From Caldalkalibacillus thermarum (GTDB lineage: Bacteria > Bacillota > Bacilli > Caldalkalibacillales > Caldalkalibacillaceae): a DNA stretch of 64,000 nucleotides. The stretch is from NCBI RefSeq assembly GCF_014644735.1, contig NZ_BMKZ01000003.1, forward strand, positions 1 through 64,000, read 5' to 3'. A program made the position numbers and the translations under genes. Numbering within the stretch: position 1 is the first letter of the stretch; each line of letters starts with the position of its first letter. Shown here piece by piece: positions 9,081 to 17,124 of the stretch. The notes under the pieces are model-generated. The model saw only the letters and a program-made list of their open reading frames with translations, ran no database searches and had not been told where the DNA came from.

Positions 9081-10829
9081 ATGGGTATTTTTAAAGATTT
9101 AATGTGGTTTTTTAATCAAGAAAAAAAAAGCTACCTGCTCGGTATTTGTTGTTTAGTGCTGGTTTCCCTGTTAACCTTGTTGCCACCGTATGTGGTTGGG
9201 TTAGTTGTGGATAGAATAGCTGAAGGGACACTGACGCCAGCTGAATTGTGGCGCTGGCTGGGCATTTTGTTAGCCTCTGGTGTGGTGGTGTATGCGCTCC
9301 GGTTTGCCTGGCGGGTTTTGATTTTTGGCGCCGCTTTAAGGTTGGGACGCCTTTTGCGTAACCGCTTGTATCATCACTTTACCCTGATGAGCCCAGAATT
9401 TTACCAGCAACGGCGCATTGGGGATTTGATGGCCCATTCCACAAACGATGTGCAGGCGATTGAAGCCACGGCCGGTGAAGGGGTGCTGACCCTCGTTGAC
9501 TCTCTGACATTGGGCGGGTTAGTGATCGTCATGATGTTTACCACCCTTCATGCTCCCCTGACCTTGATCGTGCTAATCCCCATGCCGATCATGGCTTGGG
9601 CCACCAGCTACTATGGCAAACTGTTGCATCAGCGTTTCCATCTTGCTCAAGCTGCTTTTTCAGACATGAATGACAAAGTGCAGGAGAACATCTCCGGCAT
9701 GAGGGTGATTAAAGCTTTCGGACAAGAAGAAGCAGAAAAGGCTGCCTTTAAACGACAAACGGATGATGTGGTAAACAAAAACATTGCCGTGTCCCGCATA
9801 GATGCGCTGTTTGATCCCACCATCTCCCTGATCGTGGGAGTCTCATTTTTCTTGGCCATTGCTTTTGGCTCATGGTTTATTGTCAGGGGAGAAATGACAG
9901 TGGGACAATTGACCACCTTCACCATGTACCTGGGCATGCTGATTTGGCCCATGCTAGCCTTTGGTTGGTTGTTTAACATTGTGGAAAGAGGGCGTGCCTC
10001 CTATGATCGTGTGAGCAGTCTGTTAAGTATTCAACCTGCGGTTAAGGATGTAAAAGGAGCACTCAAGCACAAGCCGCAAGGGGACATCCAATATGATATT
10101 GACGCTTTCTTCTATCCTGGCCAGCAGCGACCGGCCTTACAAAATATCCGTATCCGCATCAGACAGGGGCATACTTTGGGGGTGATCGGCAAAACAGGGG
10201 CCGGTAAAACTACGCTTGTCCGCCTGCTCTTGCGTGAGTTTGACTGTACTGCAGGAGACATACAGATTGGAGGAGTGTCCATTTACCGGTACAGCTTGGA
10301 TGCTCTGCGGCAAAGCATTGGCTATGTTCCCCAAGATCATTTTCTGTTTTCGGCTACCATTAGGGAAAATATTGCTTTTGGCCGCCCTCAAGCCGCGATG
10401 GAAGAGATCGAAGAGGTGGCTCGCATTGCCTGTATACATGATGATATTCTTCACTTTGATCAGGGTTATGAAACGGTTGTGGGGGAAAGGGGAGTCACCT
10501 TGTCGGGAGGACAGAAACAGCGCCTCGCCATTGCCAGGGCACTGTTGATGGATCCTGAGATCCTTATTTTGGACGATGCTTTGTCAGCAGTGGATGCCCA
10601 GACAGAAGAGACGATCCTGAAAGCGCTTAAAGAATACCGGCGAAATAAAACAACCCTTATTGCTTCCCATCGCTTAAGCAGCGTGGAGCATGCCGAGGAA
10701 ATCGTTGTGTTGAGTGAAGGCCAAATTGTAGAGCGAGGGACTCACCAGGAGTTGATGGAGCTTGGCGGCTGGTACCGGATGATGTATGACCATCAGCAAC
10801 TGGAATCCCTTGTTGAAAAAGGGGGATGA
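9081..10829 (+). CDS. Heterodimeric ABC exporter subunit, BmrC/YheI-like
   Basis: A 582-residue half-transporter. A six-helix transmembrane domain covers about residues 1-310 and the ATPase domain about 330-580, with Walker A GKTGAGKTT and signature LSGGQKQR. Walker B reads ILILDD, so the catalytic glutamate after the Walker B aspartate is replaced by aspartate. That is the degenerate-site hallmark of BmrC-type subunits in heterodimeric multidrug exporters. The ATG at 9081 follows AGAGGA at 9067-9072; in-frame starts at 9033 and 9042 lack a ribosome site. It forms an operon with the next half-transporter, only three bases downstream. The substrate is unknown; multidrug efflux is likely by homology. 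Confidence 0.88.
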   Translation: MGIFKDLMWFFNQEKKSYLLGICCLVLVSLLTLLPPYVVGLVVDRIAEGTLTPAELWRWLGILLASGVVVYALRFAWRVLIFGAALRLGRLLRNRLYHHFTLMSPEFYQQRRIGDLMAHSTNDVQAIEATAGEGVLTLVDSLTLGGLVIVMMFTTLHAPLTLIVLIPMPIMAWATSYYGKLLHQRFHLAQAAFSDMNDKVQENISGMRVIKAFGQEEAEKAAFKRQTDDVVNKNIAVSRIDALFDPTISLIVGVSFFLAIAFGSWFIVRGEMTVGQLTTFTMYLGMLIWPMLAFGWLFNIVERGRASYDRVSSLLSIQPAVKDVKGALKHKPQGDIQYDIDAFFYPGQQRPALQNIRIRIRQGHTLGVIGKTGAGKTTLVRLLLREFDCTAGDIQIGGVSIYRYSLDALRQSIGYVPQDHFLFSATIRENIAFGRPQAAMEEIEEVARIACIHDDILHFDQGYETVVGERGVTLSGGQKQRLAIARALLMDPEILILDDALSAVDAQTEETILKALKEYRRNKTTLIASHRLSSVEHAEEIVVLSEGQIVERGTHQELMELGGWYRMMYDHQQLESLVEKGG

Positions 10830-10832
10830 GCG

Positions 10833-12644
10833 GTGAGTCAAGGTTGTGCTTCAAACCGGGAGCAATCACCAATAGAAAAAGTAAGCAGAAAACGTGTTTT
10901 TCTTCGCTTGTTGAGCTATACCCGTCCCCATAGGAAGGGCCTGTGTATCGCCTTGATGGTTTTGCTCCTGGCCACAGGAGCTGACCTGATCGGGCCCATT
11001 CTGGTGAAAACGTTTATTGATGATTATCTGGCCCCGGGGGTTTTTGACTGGCAGGCCATCAGTTTGTTGGCCGGATTGTATGTTGTCTTACATTTGGCCT
11101 CAGTGGCTTTAATGTATTATCAATTGTTTTCGTTCCAAAAAATTGCCCAGTACATTATTCAGAAGCTCAGAATGGATCTATTTAGCAAGGTGCAGCATTT
11201 GGGATTAAGTTTCTTTGACCGTACACCGGCAGGAACCCTTGTCTCGCGGATCACCAATGATACAGAGGCAATTAAAGAGTTGTATATTAGTGTTTTGGCT
11301 GTCTTCATCCAAAGCACGGTTTTCCTGTTGGGCATTTTTGTGGCTATGTTTTATTTGGATACCCGTTTAGCCTTGTTTTGCCTCACGCTGTTACCCTTTA
11401 TCATTGGCGTCATGTATGCTTACCGCCGTTTAAGCTCTCATGCCTATCACTTAACCCGGCAAAAGCTGAGCTTGCTGAATGCCAAGTTAAATGAATCGCT
11501 GCAAGGCATGGGCATAATCCAGGCTTTCCGTCAACAACAGCGTTTGCGGGATGAATATCGCCGTATTACTGATGAGCATTATCAAGCCCATTTAAAAACA
11601 GTCCGCTTTAATGGCCTGTTGCTCAGGCCGGCCACTGACTTCATCTATCTGCTTGCCATTGTGTTAATACTCAGTTATTTTGGGCGCCAATCTTTTACAA
11701 GCGGAGTCGAAATTGGCGTGGTTTGGGCTTTTGTCACTTATTTGGACCGTTTTTTTGAACCTGTGAACATGATGATGATGCGTTTAGCCCAATTGCAGCA
11801 AGCACTGGTAGCTGGTGAGCGGGTCTTTGGGCTTTTAGACGAGGCTGAGCTGGCCCCTTCTCAGCAAGGCTCAGGCAACCCCGTTATCTCAGCCGGTCAT
11901 ATTGAATTCAGGAACGTCACCTTTAGTTATGACGGTAAAGTGGATGTGCTTAAAAACATCTCTTTCGAGGCCAAGCCGGGTCAGACGGTTGCCCTTGTCG
12001 GGCATACGGGGAGCGGAAAAAGCTCCATTGTAAATCTCTTGCTCCGTTTTTATCCGCTTAAACAAGGACAAATTTTGATTGACGGTGTCCCGCTTGAACA
12101 GTATAAGGATGAAGAATTAAGGAAAAAAATCGGCTTGGTTTTGCAAGATCCGTTTCTGTTCGTGGGAGATATCCGCTCCAACATCACCTTGAACGATCCT
12201 TCGTTTTCAGATGAAGATGTAAAGGCAGCAGCAAAATTGGTGCAAGCCGACACCTTTATTGAAAAGTTGCCCCGTCAGTACTCAGAAACAGTAGGAGAGC
12301 GGGGAGCTACGTTTTCCAGCGGGCAGCGCCAACTGATTTCCTTTGCCCGGACGATGATTAGAAATCCCAAAATTTTGGTGTTGGACGAAGCTACGGCCAG
12401 TGTGGATACGGAGACGGAAGAAGCGATACAGAAGGCATTGGCCAACATGCGCAAAGGGCGAACCACAATCGCCATCGCTCACCGGCTGTCCACCATTCAA
12501 GATGCTGATTTGATCTTAGTCTTGCATCAAGGTGAAATCATCGAAAGGGGAACACATCAGGAACTATTGGCCCAAAAAGGGCTTTATCACAAGATGTACT
12601 TGTTGCAGCATGGTTTAAATGACAAGCTGCCTGTACAGAAATAA
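10833..12644 (+). CDS. Heterodimeric ABC exporter subunit, BmrD/YheH-like
   Basis: A 603-residue half-transporter with six transmembrane helices (about residues 20-320) and a C-terminal ATPase domain (Walker A GHTGSGKSS, Walker B ILVLDE with the catalytic glutamate intact). Its signature motif is FSSGQRQ rather than SGGQ. In a heterodimer this altered signature faces the degenerate site of the preceding subunit, so the pair has one active and one inactive ATP site. The GTG start at 10833 sits behind the GGGGGATGA that ends the upstream gene, giving coupled translation. It is shorter than B. subtilis BmrD (about 670 residues), lacking the extra region between the two halves. Function is inferred as drug or lipid export. 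Confidence 0.88.
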   Translation: MSQGCASNREQSPIEKVSRKRVFLRLLSYTRPHRKGLCIALMVLLLATGADLIGPILVKTFIDDYLAPGVFDWQAISLLAGLYVVLHLASVALMYYQLFSFQKIAQYIIQKLRMDLFSKVQHLGLSFFDRTPAGTLVSRITNDTEAIKELYISVLAVFIQSTVFLLGIFVAMFYLDTRLALFCLTLLPFIIGVMYAYRRLSSHAYHLTRQKLSLLNAKLNESLQGMGIIQAFRQQQRLRDEYRRITDEHYQAHLKTVRFNGLLLRPATDFIYLLAIVLILSYFGRQSFTSGVEIGVVWAFVTYLDRFFEPVNMMMMRLAQLQQALVAGERVFGLLDEAELAPSQQGSGNPVISAGHIEFRNVTFSYDGKVDVLKNISFEAKPGQTVALVGHTGSGKSSIVNLLLRFYPLKQGQILIDGVPLEQYKDEELRKKIGLVLQDPFLFVGDIRSNITLNDPSFSDEDVKAAAKLVQADTFIEKLPRQYSETVGERGATFSSGQRQLISFARTMIRNPKILVLDEATASVDTETEEAIQKALANMRKGRTTIAIAHRLSTIQDADLILVLHQGEIIERGTHQELLAQKGLYHKMYLLQHGLNDKLPVQK

Positions 12645-12689
12645 TATTTTACTTAATGAAGATGATTGAGTGGGTATCGAGCGGTAGGG

Positions 12690-12722
12690 AGAGGTTGCTC
12701 TAAGGGGCAATCTCTTTTTTTT
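12690..12722 (+). terminator. Intrinsic terminator after ABC exporter operon
   Basis: AGAGGTTGC (12690-12698) pairs with GCAATCTCT (12707-12715), one G-T pair, followed by a run of T. It separates the exporter operon from the sporulation operon. Confidence 0.8.
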
Positions 12723-12782
12723 CCATTCATAAAACAGATTGAGAGGGACAACTTAATTAACGGAGAAAGGAGTGAGAAGAGC

Positions 12783-12992
12783 GTGACAGTACAAACCCAA
12801 TTGCAACAGGCTATTTCTTCAGCCAAAAGCGTTGAGGCCAGTTTGGAACAATTTGCTTTGGAAACCCAAAACCAGCAAGCGAAGCAGTTGTTCCAACAAT
12901 TGGCCCAGCAACAAAAAAATATCGTGACCCAACTTGAGGGGCGTTACCAACAAGTGTTGGATGAAGAACCCCAATTTAAACAACAAAATTAA
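12783..12992 (+). CDS. DUF1657 protein, first copy
   Basis: A 69-residue, Gln-rich helical protein starting at GTG 12783 behind AAAGGAGTGA; the open frame extends further left but without a ribosome site. The sequence matches DUF1657, a small family found with spoVAC-spoVAD-spoVAE and yetF genes in the spoVA-2mob operons linked to high spore heat resistance in Bacillus. No signal peptide or membrane segment is visible. Residues 15-52 align without gaps to the C-terminus of the YetF protein encoded at 13438-14298, with 19 of 38 identical including ALETQNQ. The biochemical role is unknown. Confidence 0.8.
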   Translation: MTVQTQLQQAISSAKSVEASLEQFALETQNQQAKQLFQQLAQQQKNIVTQLEGRYQQVLDEEPQFKQQN

Positions 12993-13011
12993 CTTGACAA
13001 CCAAACTAAGG

Positions 13012-13035
13012 AACCCAAGATGAACATCTTGGGTT
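13012..13035. other. Perfect inverted repeat between the two DUF1657 genes
   Basis: AACCCAAGATG (13012-13022) and CATCTTGGGTT (13025-13035) are exact reverse complements separated by two bases. No T run follows on the + strand, so it is a poor intrinsic terminator. It could be a processing or stabilising hairpin, or an operator. The wider gap 12993-13193 shows no other clear signal. Confidence 0.6.
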
Positions 13036-13193
13036 TCCGTACCCTATATGCCTTTGGTCTTGGTTGTTTTTTGAGGGAAGCATTTCTTCCCCATGGGAAG
13101 CAACAGTTAAAGCTTACATAAGCCAACAGCGGTGTGTTTTTCGCTATCCGACCCTGTGGAAAAGGATCTAACGTAAGTGTAGGAGGGATCATT

Positions 13194-13400
13194 GTGACCG
13201 TAGCTTCAAAGTTAAAACAAACCATTGCCTCCTTAAAAGGGGCACAAGCGACCATGGAGACATATGCCACCCACCATCCTGACCAACGGGTTAAAGAAAC
13301 TTTCAAAATATGCGGGCAGCAAGCGGAACAAATCATCGCCCAACTGGACCAACGCTTAAAGGAAATGGAATTTGAAGAGCCGCAATACAGGGGGTTTTAA
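13194..13400 (+). CDS. DUF1657 protein, second copy
   Basis: A 68-residue DUF1657 protein. The GTG at 13194 follows GGAGGG (13182-13187) and is preferred to an upstream in-frame start that lacks a ribosome site. It aligns in the same register as the first copy (both begin TV, are mostly helical, and end near EEPQ). The first copy ends in KQQN and this one in YRGF. The duplication is old, as most positions differ. It belongs to the same operon as the downstream yetF and spoVA genes, 37 bases before yetF. Function is unknown; the context is spore membrane or DPA-channel genes. Confidence 0.8.
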   Translation: MTVASKLKQTIASLKGAQATMETYATHHPDQRVKETFKICGQQAEQIIAQLDQRLKEMEFEEPQYRGF

Positions 13401-13437
13401 TGGAGCAGGTATTGAGGAGAAAGGGTGAATATGGAAT

Positions 13438-14298
13438 ATGCAGGAATGGTTAATCATTATTTTAAGGACGGCGGGGCTGTTCGCACTCCTTCTGCTTGCC
13501 GTGCCGCTCTTGGGACGCAAACCTGTCTCAGGCATGACTTGGTTTGACTATATTGTGGGTTTGGTGACAGCGGTCATGATCGCCCTGGTCGCTTTGAATG
13601 TTGTTCAAAATCTGGCTTATGGCTTGATTGGCTTGTTCATTTGGTTTCTCGCTGTGTTACTGGTTCAGTACTTGGTGCAAAAGTCCAAATGGGCCCATGA
13701 CCATTTCTATGGCAAGGAAATTGAGGTGATTAAAAACGGCAAAGTGTTGGAAGAAAATCTGCAGTCGGCCAGAATGACGGGGGAAGAGCTGTTATCCCAG
13801 CTCAGGCGTAAAAACATTTTCCAAGTGTCCGATGTTGAATTTGCTGTCATGGAGGCCAACGGAGATATCACGGCTTTGCTGAAGCGGGAAAAACAACCGC
13901 TTACTCCCATGGACATGCGCTTAAACGTCAGTCAGGCCCGGGAGCCGCAAACCGTGATTTTAGATGGAAAAATAATGGATGAGCCCCTGACTAGCCTAGG
14001 TTTAAATCGTGAATGGTTATTTACCGAGTTGAAAAAAATAGGAGTAAATCCCGAAAATGTGTTTATTGGCCAGGTGGATTCAATGGGGGAACTGTATCTC
14101 GATCTGTTTGATGATGCCATTCAGCTTCCGCAACCCAAGGCAAAAGCTTTGTTACTGGCTACATTGAAAAAGGTGGAAGCCGATCTGTTAAGCCATGCAT
14201 TGGAGACTCAAAATCAGGAATGGCGGCGGAAATACCAGCGGTTTGCCAAGGAGATTAAAAAGATAACGGAACAATTAGAGCCTCATCTTACAACCTAG
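13438..14298 (+). CDS. YetF-like DUF421 membrane protein with C-terminal DUF1657-like domain
   Basis: A 286-residue protein with three N-terminal transmembrane segments (about residues 5-80), then the cytoplasmic DUF421 region (about 95-225, with IKNGKVLEENL and VILDGKIMDEPL). Unusually, residues 237-286 form a helical extension: residues 244-281 align without gaps to residues 15-52 of the first DUF1657 protein (ALETQNQ identical, 50 per cent identity overall). This looks like a DUF421-DUF1657 fusion beside free-standing DUF1657 genes. YetF-type proteins occur in spoVA-2mob operons. The precise function is unknown, though an inner spore membrane role is inferred. The ATG at 13438 follows AAGGGTGA. 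The second YetF at 16350 lacks the extension. Confidence 0.85.
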   Translation: MQEWLIIILRTAGLFALLLLAVPLLGRKPVSGMTWFDYIVGLVTAVMIALVALNVVQNLAYGLIGLFIWFLAVLLVQYLVQKSKWAHDHFYGKEIEVIKNGKVLEENLQSARMTGEELLSQLRRKNIFQVSDVEFAVMEANGDITALLKREKQPLTPMDMRLNVSQAREPQTVILDGKIMDEPLTSLGLNREWLFTELKKIGVNPENVFIGQVDSMGELYLDLFDDAIQLPQPKAKALLLATLKKVEADLLSHALETQNQEWRRKYQRFAKEIKKITEQLEPHLTT

Positions 14299-14309
14299 GA
14301 GTGAAGTGA

Positions 14310-14786
14310 ATGTCTGATAAAAAGAAAAAAACACTGACCCCCACTCAGAAAGAGTACCAGCTTTTTGCCAAGGTACGGGAACCTAAACGCCCTCTCTTGA
14401 TGAATTGTTTGCGCGCGTTTATAGCAGGGGGCACTATTTGTGCGCTGGGACAAGCCATCACCTTGTTTTATACGACTTTTTTTGACTTTACCGAGCGGAC
14501 GGCAGGGGATCCGACAGTGGCGACCCTTATTCTCATTGGAGCATTGTTGACGGGATTTGGGGTGTATGACCGTATAGCCCAGTGGGCCGGTGCAGGGACA
14601 GCGGTACCTGTGACTGGCTTTGCCAATGCGATTGCTTCAGCGGCTATTGAGCATCGCAGCGAGGGTTTTGTCTTAGGTGTCGGGAGCAACATGTTCAAAC
14701 TGGCCGGTCCCGTCATTGTCTTTGGTGTGGTAGCCGCTTTCTTTATTGGCATTATCCACTATCTCATCACGAATTTAGGAGGATAA
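14310..14786 (+). CDS. spoVAC: Stage V sporulation protein AC
   Basis: A 158-residue integral membrane protein of the SpoVAC/SpoVAEb family, with an N-terminal charged tail (residues 1-30) and about four hydrophobic segments. SpoVAC forms part of the channel in the inner spore membrane that takes up dipicolinic acid during sporulation and releases it on germination. The motif GALLTGFGVYDRIAQWAGAGTAVPVTGFANAIASAAIEHRSEG (broken here by description only) spans about residues 72-115 and is shared with SpoVAE downstream. TAGGAGTGA supports the ATG, 11 bases after yetF. A second, canonical spoVA operon probably lies elsewhere in the genome. Confidence 0.93.
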   Translation: MSDKKKKTLTPTQKEYQLFAKVREPKRPLLMNCLRAFIAGGTICALGQAITLFYTTFFDFTERTAGDPTVATLILIGALLTGFGVYDRIAQWAGAGTAVPVTGFANAIASAAIEHRSEGFVLGVGSNMFKLAGPVIVFGVVAAFFIGIIHYLITNLGG

Positions 14787-14789
14787 TCA

Positions 14790-15815
14790 ATGCTGCAAGG
14801 TCATCAGACGTGGGTTTTTCCCAGCCAGCCCGTTATTGCCTCGGCTGCCAGCGTGGTTGGCCCTTTTGAAGGAAAAGGGCCGTTAGCCCGTGATTTTGAT
14901 TTGATCCATGGTGATACCTGGGTAGGACAGGACAGTTGGGAAAAGGCAGAAAAGAGACTGCTGGAAGATGCTTGTGAAAAAGCAATCGAAAAAGCAGGGC
15001 TGGAAAAAGAACAGATTCAATTTTTTATCGGCGGGGATTTAATGTCTCAGCTGATTTCCAGCAATTTTGCGGCACGTACACTTGCGGTCCCTTTTTTAGG
15101 CGTCTTTGGTGCGTGTTCAACCTCGATGGAAGGGCTGGCTTTAGCGGCCCAACTGGTGGACAGCGGAAATGCCCAAACCGCCTTATGCGGAACAAGCAGC
15201 CATAATTCCGCAGCTGAAAAAACGTTCCGCTATCCGACAGAATACGGGGGACAAAAACCCCCTACGGCTCAATGGACGGTCACTGGAGCCGGAGCAGCCA
15301 TTATTCAGTCCGACCAAAAAGCGGTCTCCAATACAGGGCTCCATATTACCTCCTGTACGATAGGAAGAGTCGTGGATATGGGCATCACCGACCCGTTCAA
15401 TATGGGGGGGGCTATGGCCCCTGCGGCAGTGGACACCATTGAAGCCCATTTCAGGGACTTGAGGGTTTCTTTTGCCGATTATGATTTGATTGTTACCGGA
15501 GATTTGGGACGTGTCGGTTATCGCATCGCTTATGACCTGATGAAAAAACACGGCCTTGATGTCTCAGAGGACAAGTTTCAAGATTGCGGCATCTTAATGT
15601 ATGGAGACCATCCTGAGGTTCTGGCCGGAGGAAGCGGAGCGGCCTGTTCCGCTGCGGTGACCTATGGTCATCTGTTTAAAGGCATGCTGGAGGGGAGATG
15701 GCGCAAAATTATGGTGGCAGCTACTGGGGCCTTGTTATCTCCCATTACGGTTCAGCAAAAGGAAAGCATTCCTTGCATTTGCCATGCTGTCGTCATTGAA
15801 AGAAGAGGAGGATGA
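14790..15815 (+). CDS. spoVAD: Stage V sporulation protein AD
   Basis: A 341-residue soluble protein with the thiolase/ketoacyl-synthase fold ([20 protein letters not shown] around residues 109-128). SpoVAD does not act as a synthase; in Bacillus it binds Ca-dipicolinate and associates with the SpoVA membrane channel. Length and order (AC-AD-AE) match the family. It begins three bases after the spoVAC stop, behind GGAGG, and its stop codon overlaps an ATG that begins the spoVAE frame. Expression in the forespore (SigG) is expected from the family; no clear SigG promoter could be identified in front of this operon. Confidence 0.94.
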   Translation: MLQGHQTWVFPSQPVIASAASVVGPFEGKGPLARDFDLIHGDTWVGQDSWEKAEKRLLEDACEKAIEKAGLEKEQIQFFIGGDLMSQLISSNFAARTLAVPFLGVFGACSTSMEGLALAAQLVDSGNAQTALCGTSSHNSAAEKTFRYPTEYGGQKPPTAQWTVTGAGAAIIQSDQKAVSNTGLHITSCTIGRVVDMGITDPFNMGGAMAPAAVDTIEAHFRDLRVSFADYDLIVTGDLGRVGYRIAYDLMKKHGLDVSEDKFQDCGILMYGDHPEVLAGGSGAACSAAVTYGHLFKGMLEGRWRKIMVAATGALLSPITVQQKESIPCICHAVVIERRGG

Positions 15816-15820
15816 GGCAG

Positions 15821-16177
15821 ATGATTGCCAGCTTCTTTTGGGCGTTTGTTGTAGGAGGGCTTATTTGCGTGATTGGACAGATCATGCTGGATTTCTTTAA
15901 GCTGACCCCCGCCCATACTTTAACCATACTGGTGGTGAGCGGGGCCGTTCTGGATGGATTGGGACTGTATGAACCACTGATCGATTTTGCCGGTGCGGGC
16001 GCCACCGTTCCGATTACCAGTTTCGGTAACGCCCTGGTTCATGGGGCTTTGGCTGAAGCAGAAAAAAACGGTCTCGTTGGCATTGTCACCGGAATTTTTG
16101 AAGTCACCAGTGCCGGTATCTCTTCAGCCATTATATTTGGATTTTTGGCCGCACTGATTTTTAAACCAAAGGGGTAA
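15821..16177 (+). CDS. spoVAE: Stage V sporulation protein AE (AEb type)
   Basis: A 118-residue membrane protein, nearly all hydrophobic, with [20 protein letters not shown] and [14 protein letters not shown] resembling the matching part of SpoVAC. It is the SpoVAEb component of the dipicolinic-acid channel. ATG 15821 is chosen because the AGAGGAGG site ends at 15811; the in-frame ATG at 15812, overlapping the spoVAD stop, has no room for ribosome binding. It ends the spoVAC-AD-AE block. SpoVAA, AB, AEa and AF are absent here, as expected for a spoVA-2mob operon rather than the main spoVA operon. Confidence 0.9.
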   Translation: MIASFFWAFVVGGLICVIGQIMLDFFKLTPAHTLTILVVSGAVLDGLGLYEPLIDFAGAGATVPITSFGNALVHGALAEAEKNGLVGIVTGIFEVTSAGISSAIIFGFLAALIFKPKG

Positions 16178-16189
16178 AAAGAAAGCGAA

Positions 16190-16315
16190 TCAAGAGCCAA
16201 GGCTGTCCCACAGTTCGTAGAAATAATAAATGTCCACCAAAAGTGCTTGGTCATCTTCCGCTTCCACACTTCCTTTGATCCTGGCCAGTGCGAACGCATC
16301 ATAAATGGCAAACAA
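16190..16315 (-). other. Unassigned 41-codon antisense ORF or gene remnant
   Basis: On the minus strand a TTG at 16315 opens 41 codons ending at 16190, reading FAIYDAFALARIKG, then EAEDDQALLVDIYYFYELW. The acidic, aromatic-rich composition looks protein-like, but there is no ribosome site and the frame is closed by TGA just upstream. It lies in the 172-base gap between spoVAE and the second yetF. It may be the tail of a lost gene or a chance frame. I do not recognise the family. Confidence 0.25.
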
Positions 16316-16349
16316 GGATCTAAATCACGGAATTTGGAGGTTAGCCGCC

Positions 16350-17084
16350 GTGTTTGAGTTTTGGACAGGCTCGGAACAGTTACCTGTTTGGGGCTTTTTG
16401 CTCAGAGCCCTGATTGTCTATATCTACACGTTTGTGATCCTGAAAATCTTGGGTCAACGGTCGATTGGTACCATCCATCCCCTTGACTTTTTATTTGGTG
16501 TGATTATCGGGGATGTACTTGGGGAGCCGTTGTCTACCGGTAATGTGCCTTTGGGGGGGCCTTTAGCGGCTGCCTCACTGATTGCGGGTCTCCATCTGTT
16601 ATTGTCTTATATCGCCCTCCATGCGCCGTATTTCCGCCGGGTGGTCGAGGATGAACCGATTATCTTGATTGAACATGGCAAAATTTTGCCAGAACAGCTG
16701 AAGAAAACCAAGATCACTGTTGAATCATTGTTAATGGACTTGCGCTTGCGGAACGCGATTGATCTGACTGAGGTGGACTACGCCATCTTGGAATCAAACG
16801 GGCAGATCAGCGTGATTAAAAAGAGTGAATATCAGTCAGCGACTGTCAGCGATGTAAAACCAGTCCCTCCAGCACCTAAAGGCTATCCCATAGTTTTGAT
16901 CTTAGATGGCAAGATTGTCCATCCCAATCTGAAGAAAGTGGGAAATGAAACTTGGCTTGTGGACCAGCTTAGACAAAGGGGGTATCAGCGTCCGGAAGAG
17001 GTGTTCCTGATGACCATAGATGAAGGTGGAAAAATTTATATCAGCCCTGAACACATTAAAAGGGGCCAAGTCGCATTGACATAA
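16350..17084 (+). CDS. YetF-like DUF421 membrane protein, second copy
   Basis: A 244-residue DUF421 protein with three N-terminal hydrophobic helices (about residues 10-90) and the cytoplasmic domain (IEHGKILPEQLKKTKI; VLILDGKIVHPNL). GTG 16350 is chosen because GGAGG lies at 16336-16340; the longer frame from ATG 16305 lacks a ribosome site and would add 15 residues that do not fit the family start. Unlike the first copy it ends soon after the DUF421 domain, without the DUF1657-like tail. It closes the spoVA-2mob-like operon. Its stop codon lies inside the -35 box of the pyr promoter. Confidence 0.85.
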   Translation: MFEFWTGSEQLPVWGFLLRALIVYIYTFVILKILGQRSIGTIHPLDFLFGVIIGDVLGEPLSTGNVPLGGPLAAASLIAGLHLLLSYIALHAPYFRRVVEDEPIILIEHGKILPEQLKKTKITVESLLMDLRLRNAIDLTEVDYAILESNGQISVIKKSEYQSATVSDVKPVPPAPKGYPIVLILDGKIVHPNLKKVGNETWLVDQLRQRGYQRPEEVFLMTIDEGGKIYISPEHIKRGQVALT

Positions 17085-17104
17085 TCAAGGGAATATGCCA
17101 TAAT
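17076..17104 (+). promoter_or_regulatory. SigA-type promoter of the pyr operon
   Basis: Perfect TTGACA (17076-17081), 17-base spacer and CATAAT (17099-17104). Transcription would begin near 17111, just before the first PyrR-binding loop. The -35 box contains the stop codon of the preceding yetF gene, so the two operons abut with no terminator between them. Confidence 0.8.
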
Positions 17105-17124
17105 GATTAAGAACAACTGCATAT

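Noticed and set aside
12722-12782. SigG promoter for the spoVA-2mob-like operon
   Set aside because: A CATTCATA stretch resembles a -10 but no matching -35 exists and it overlaps the preceding terminator.
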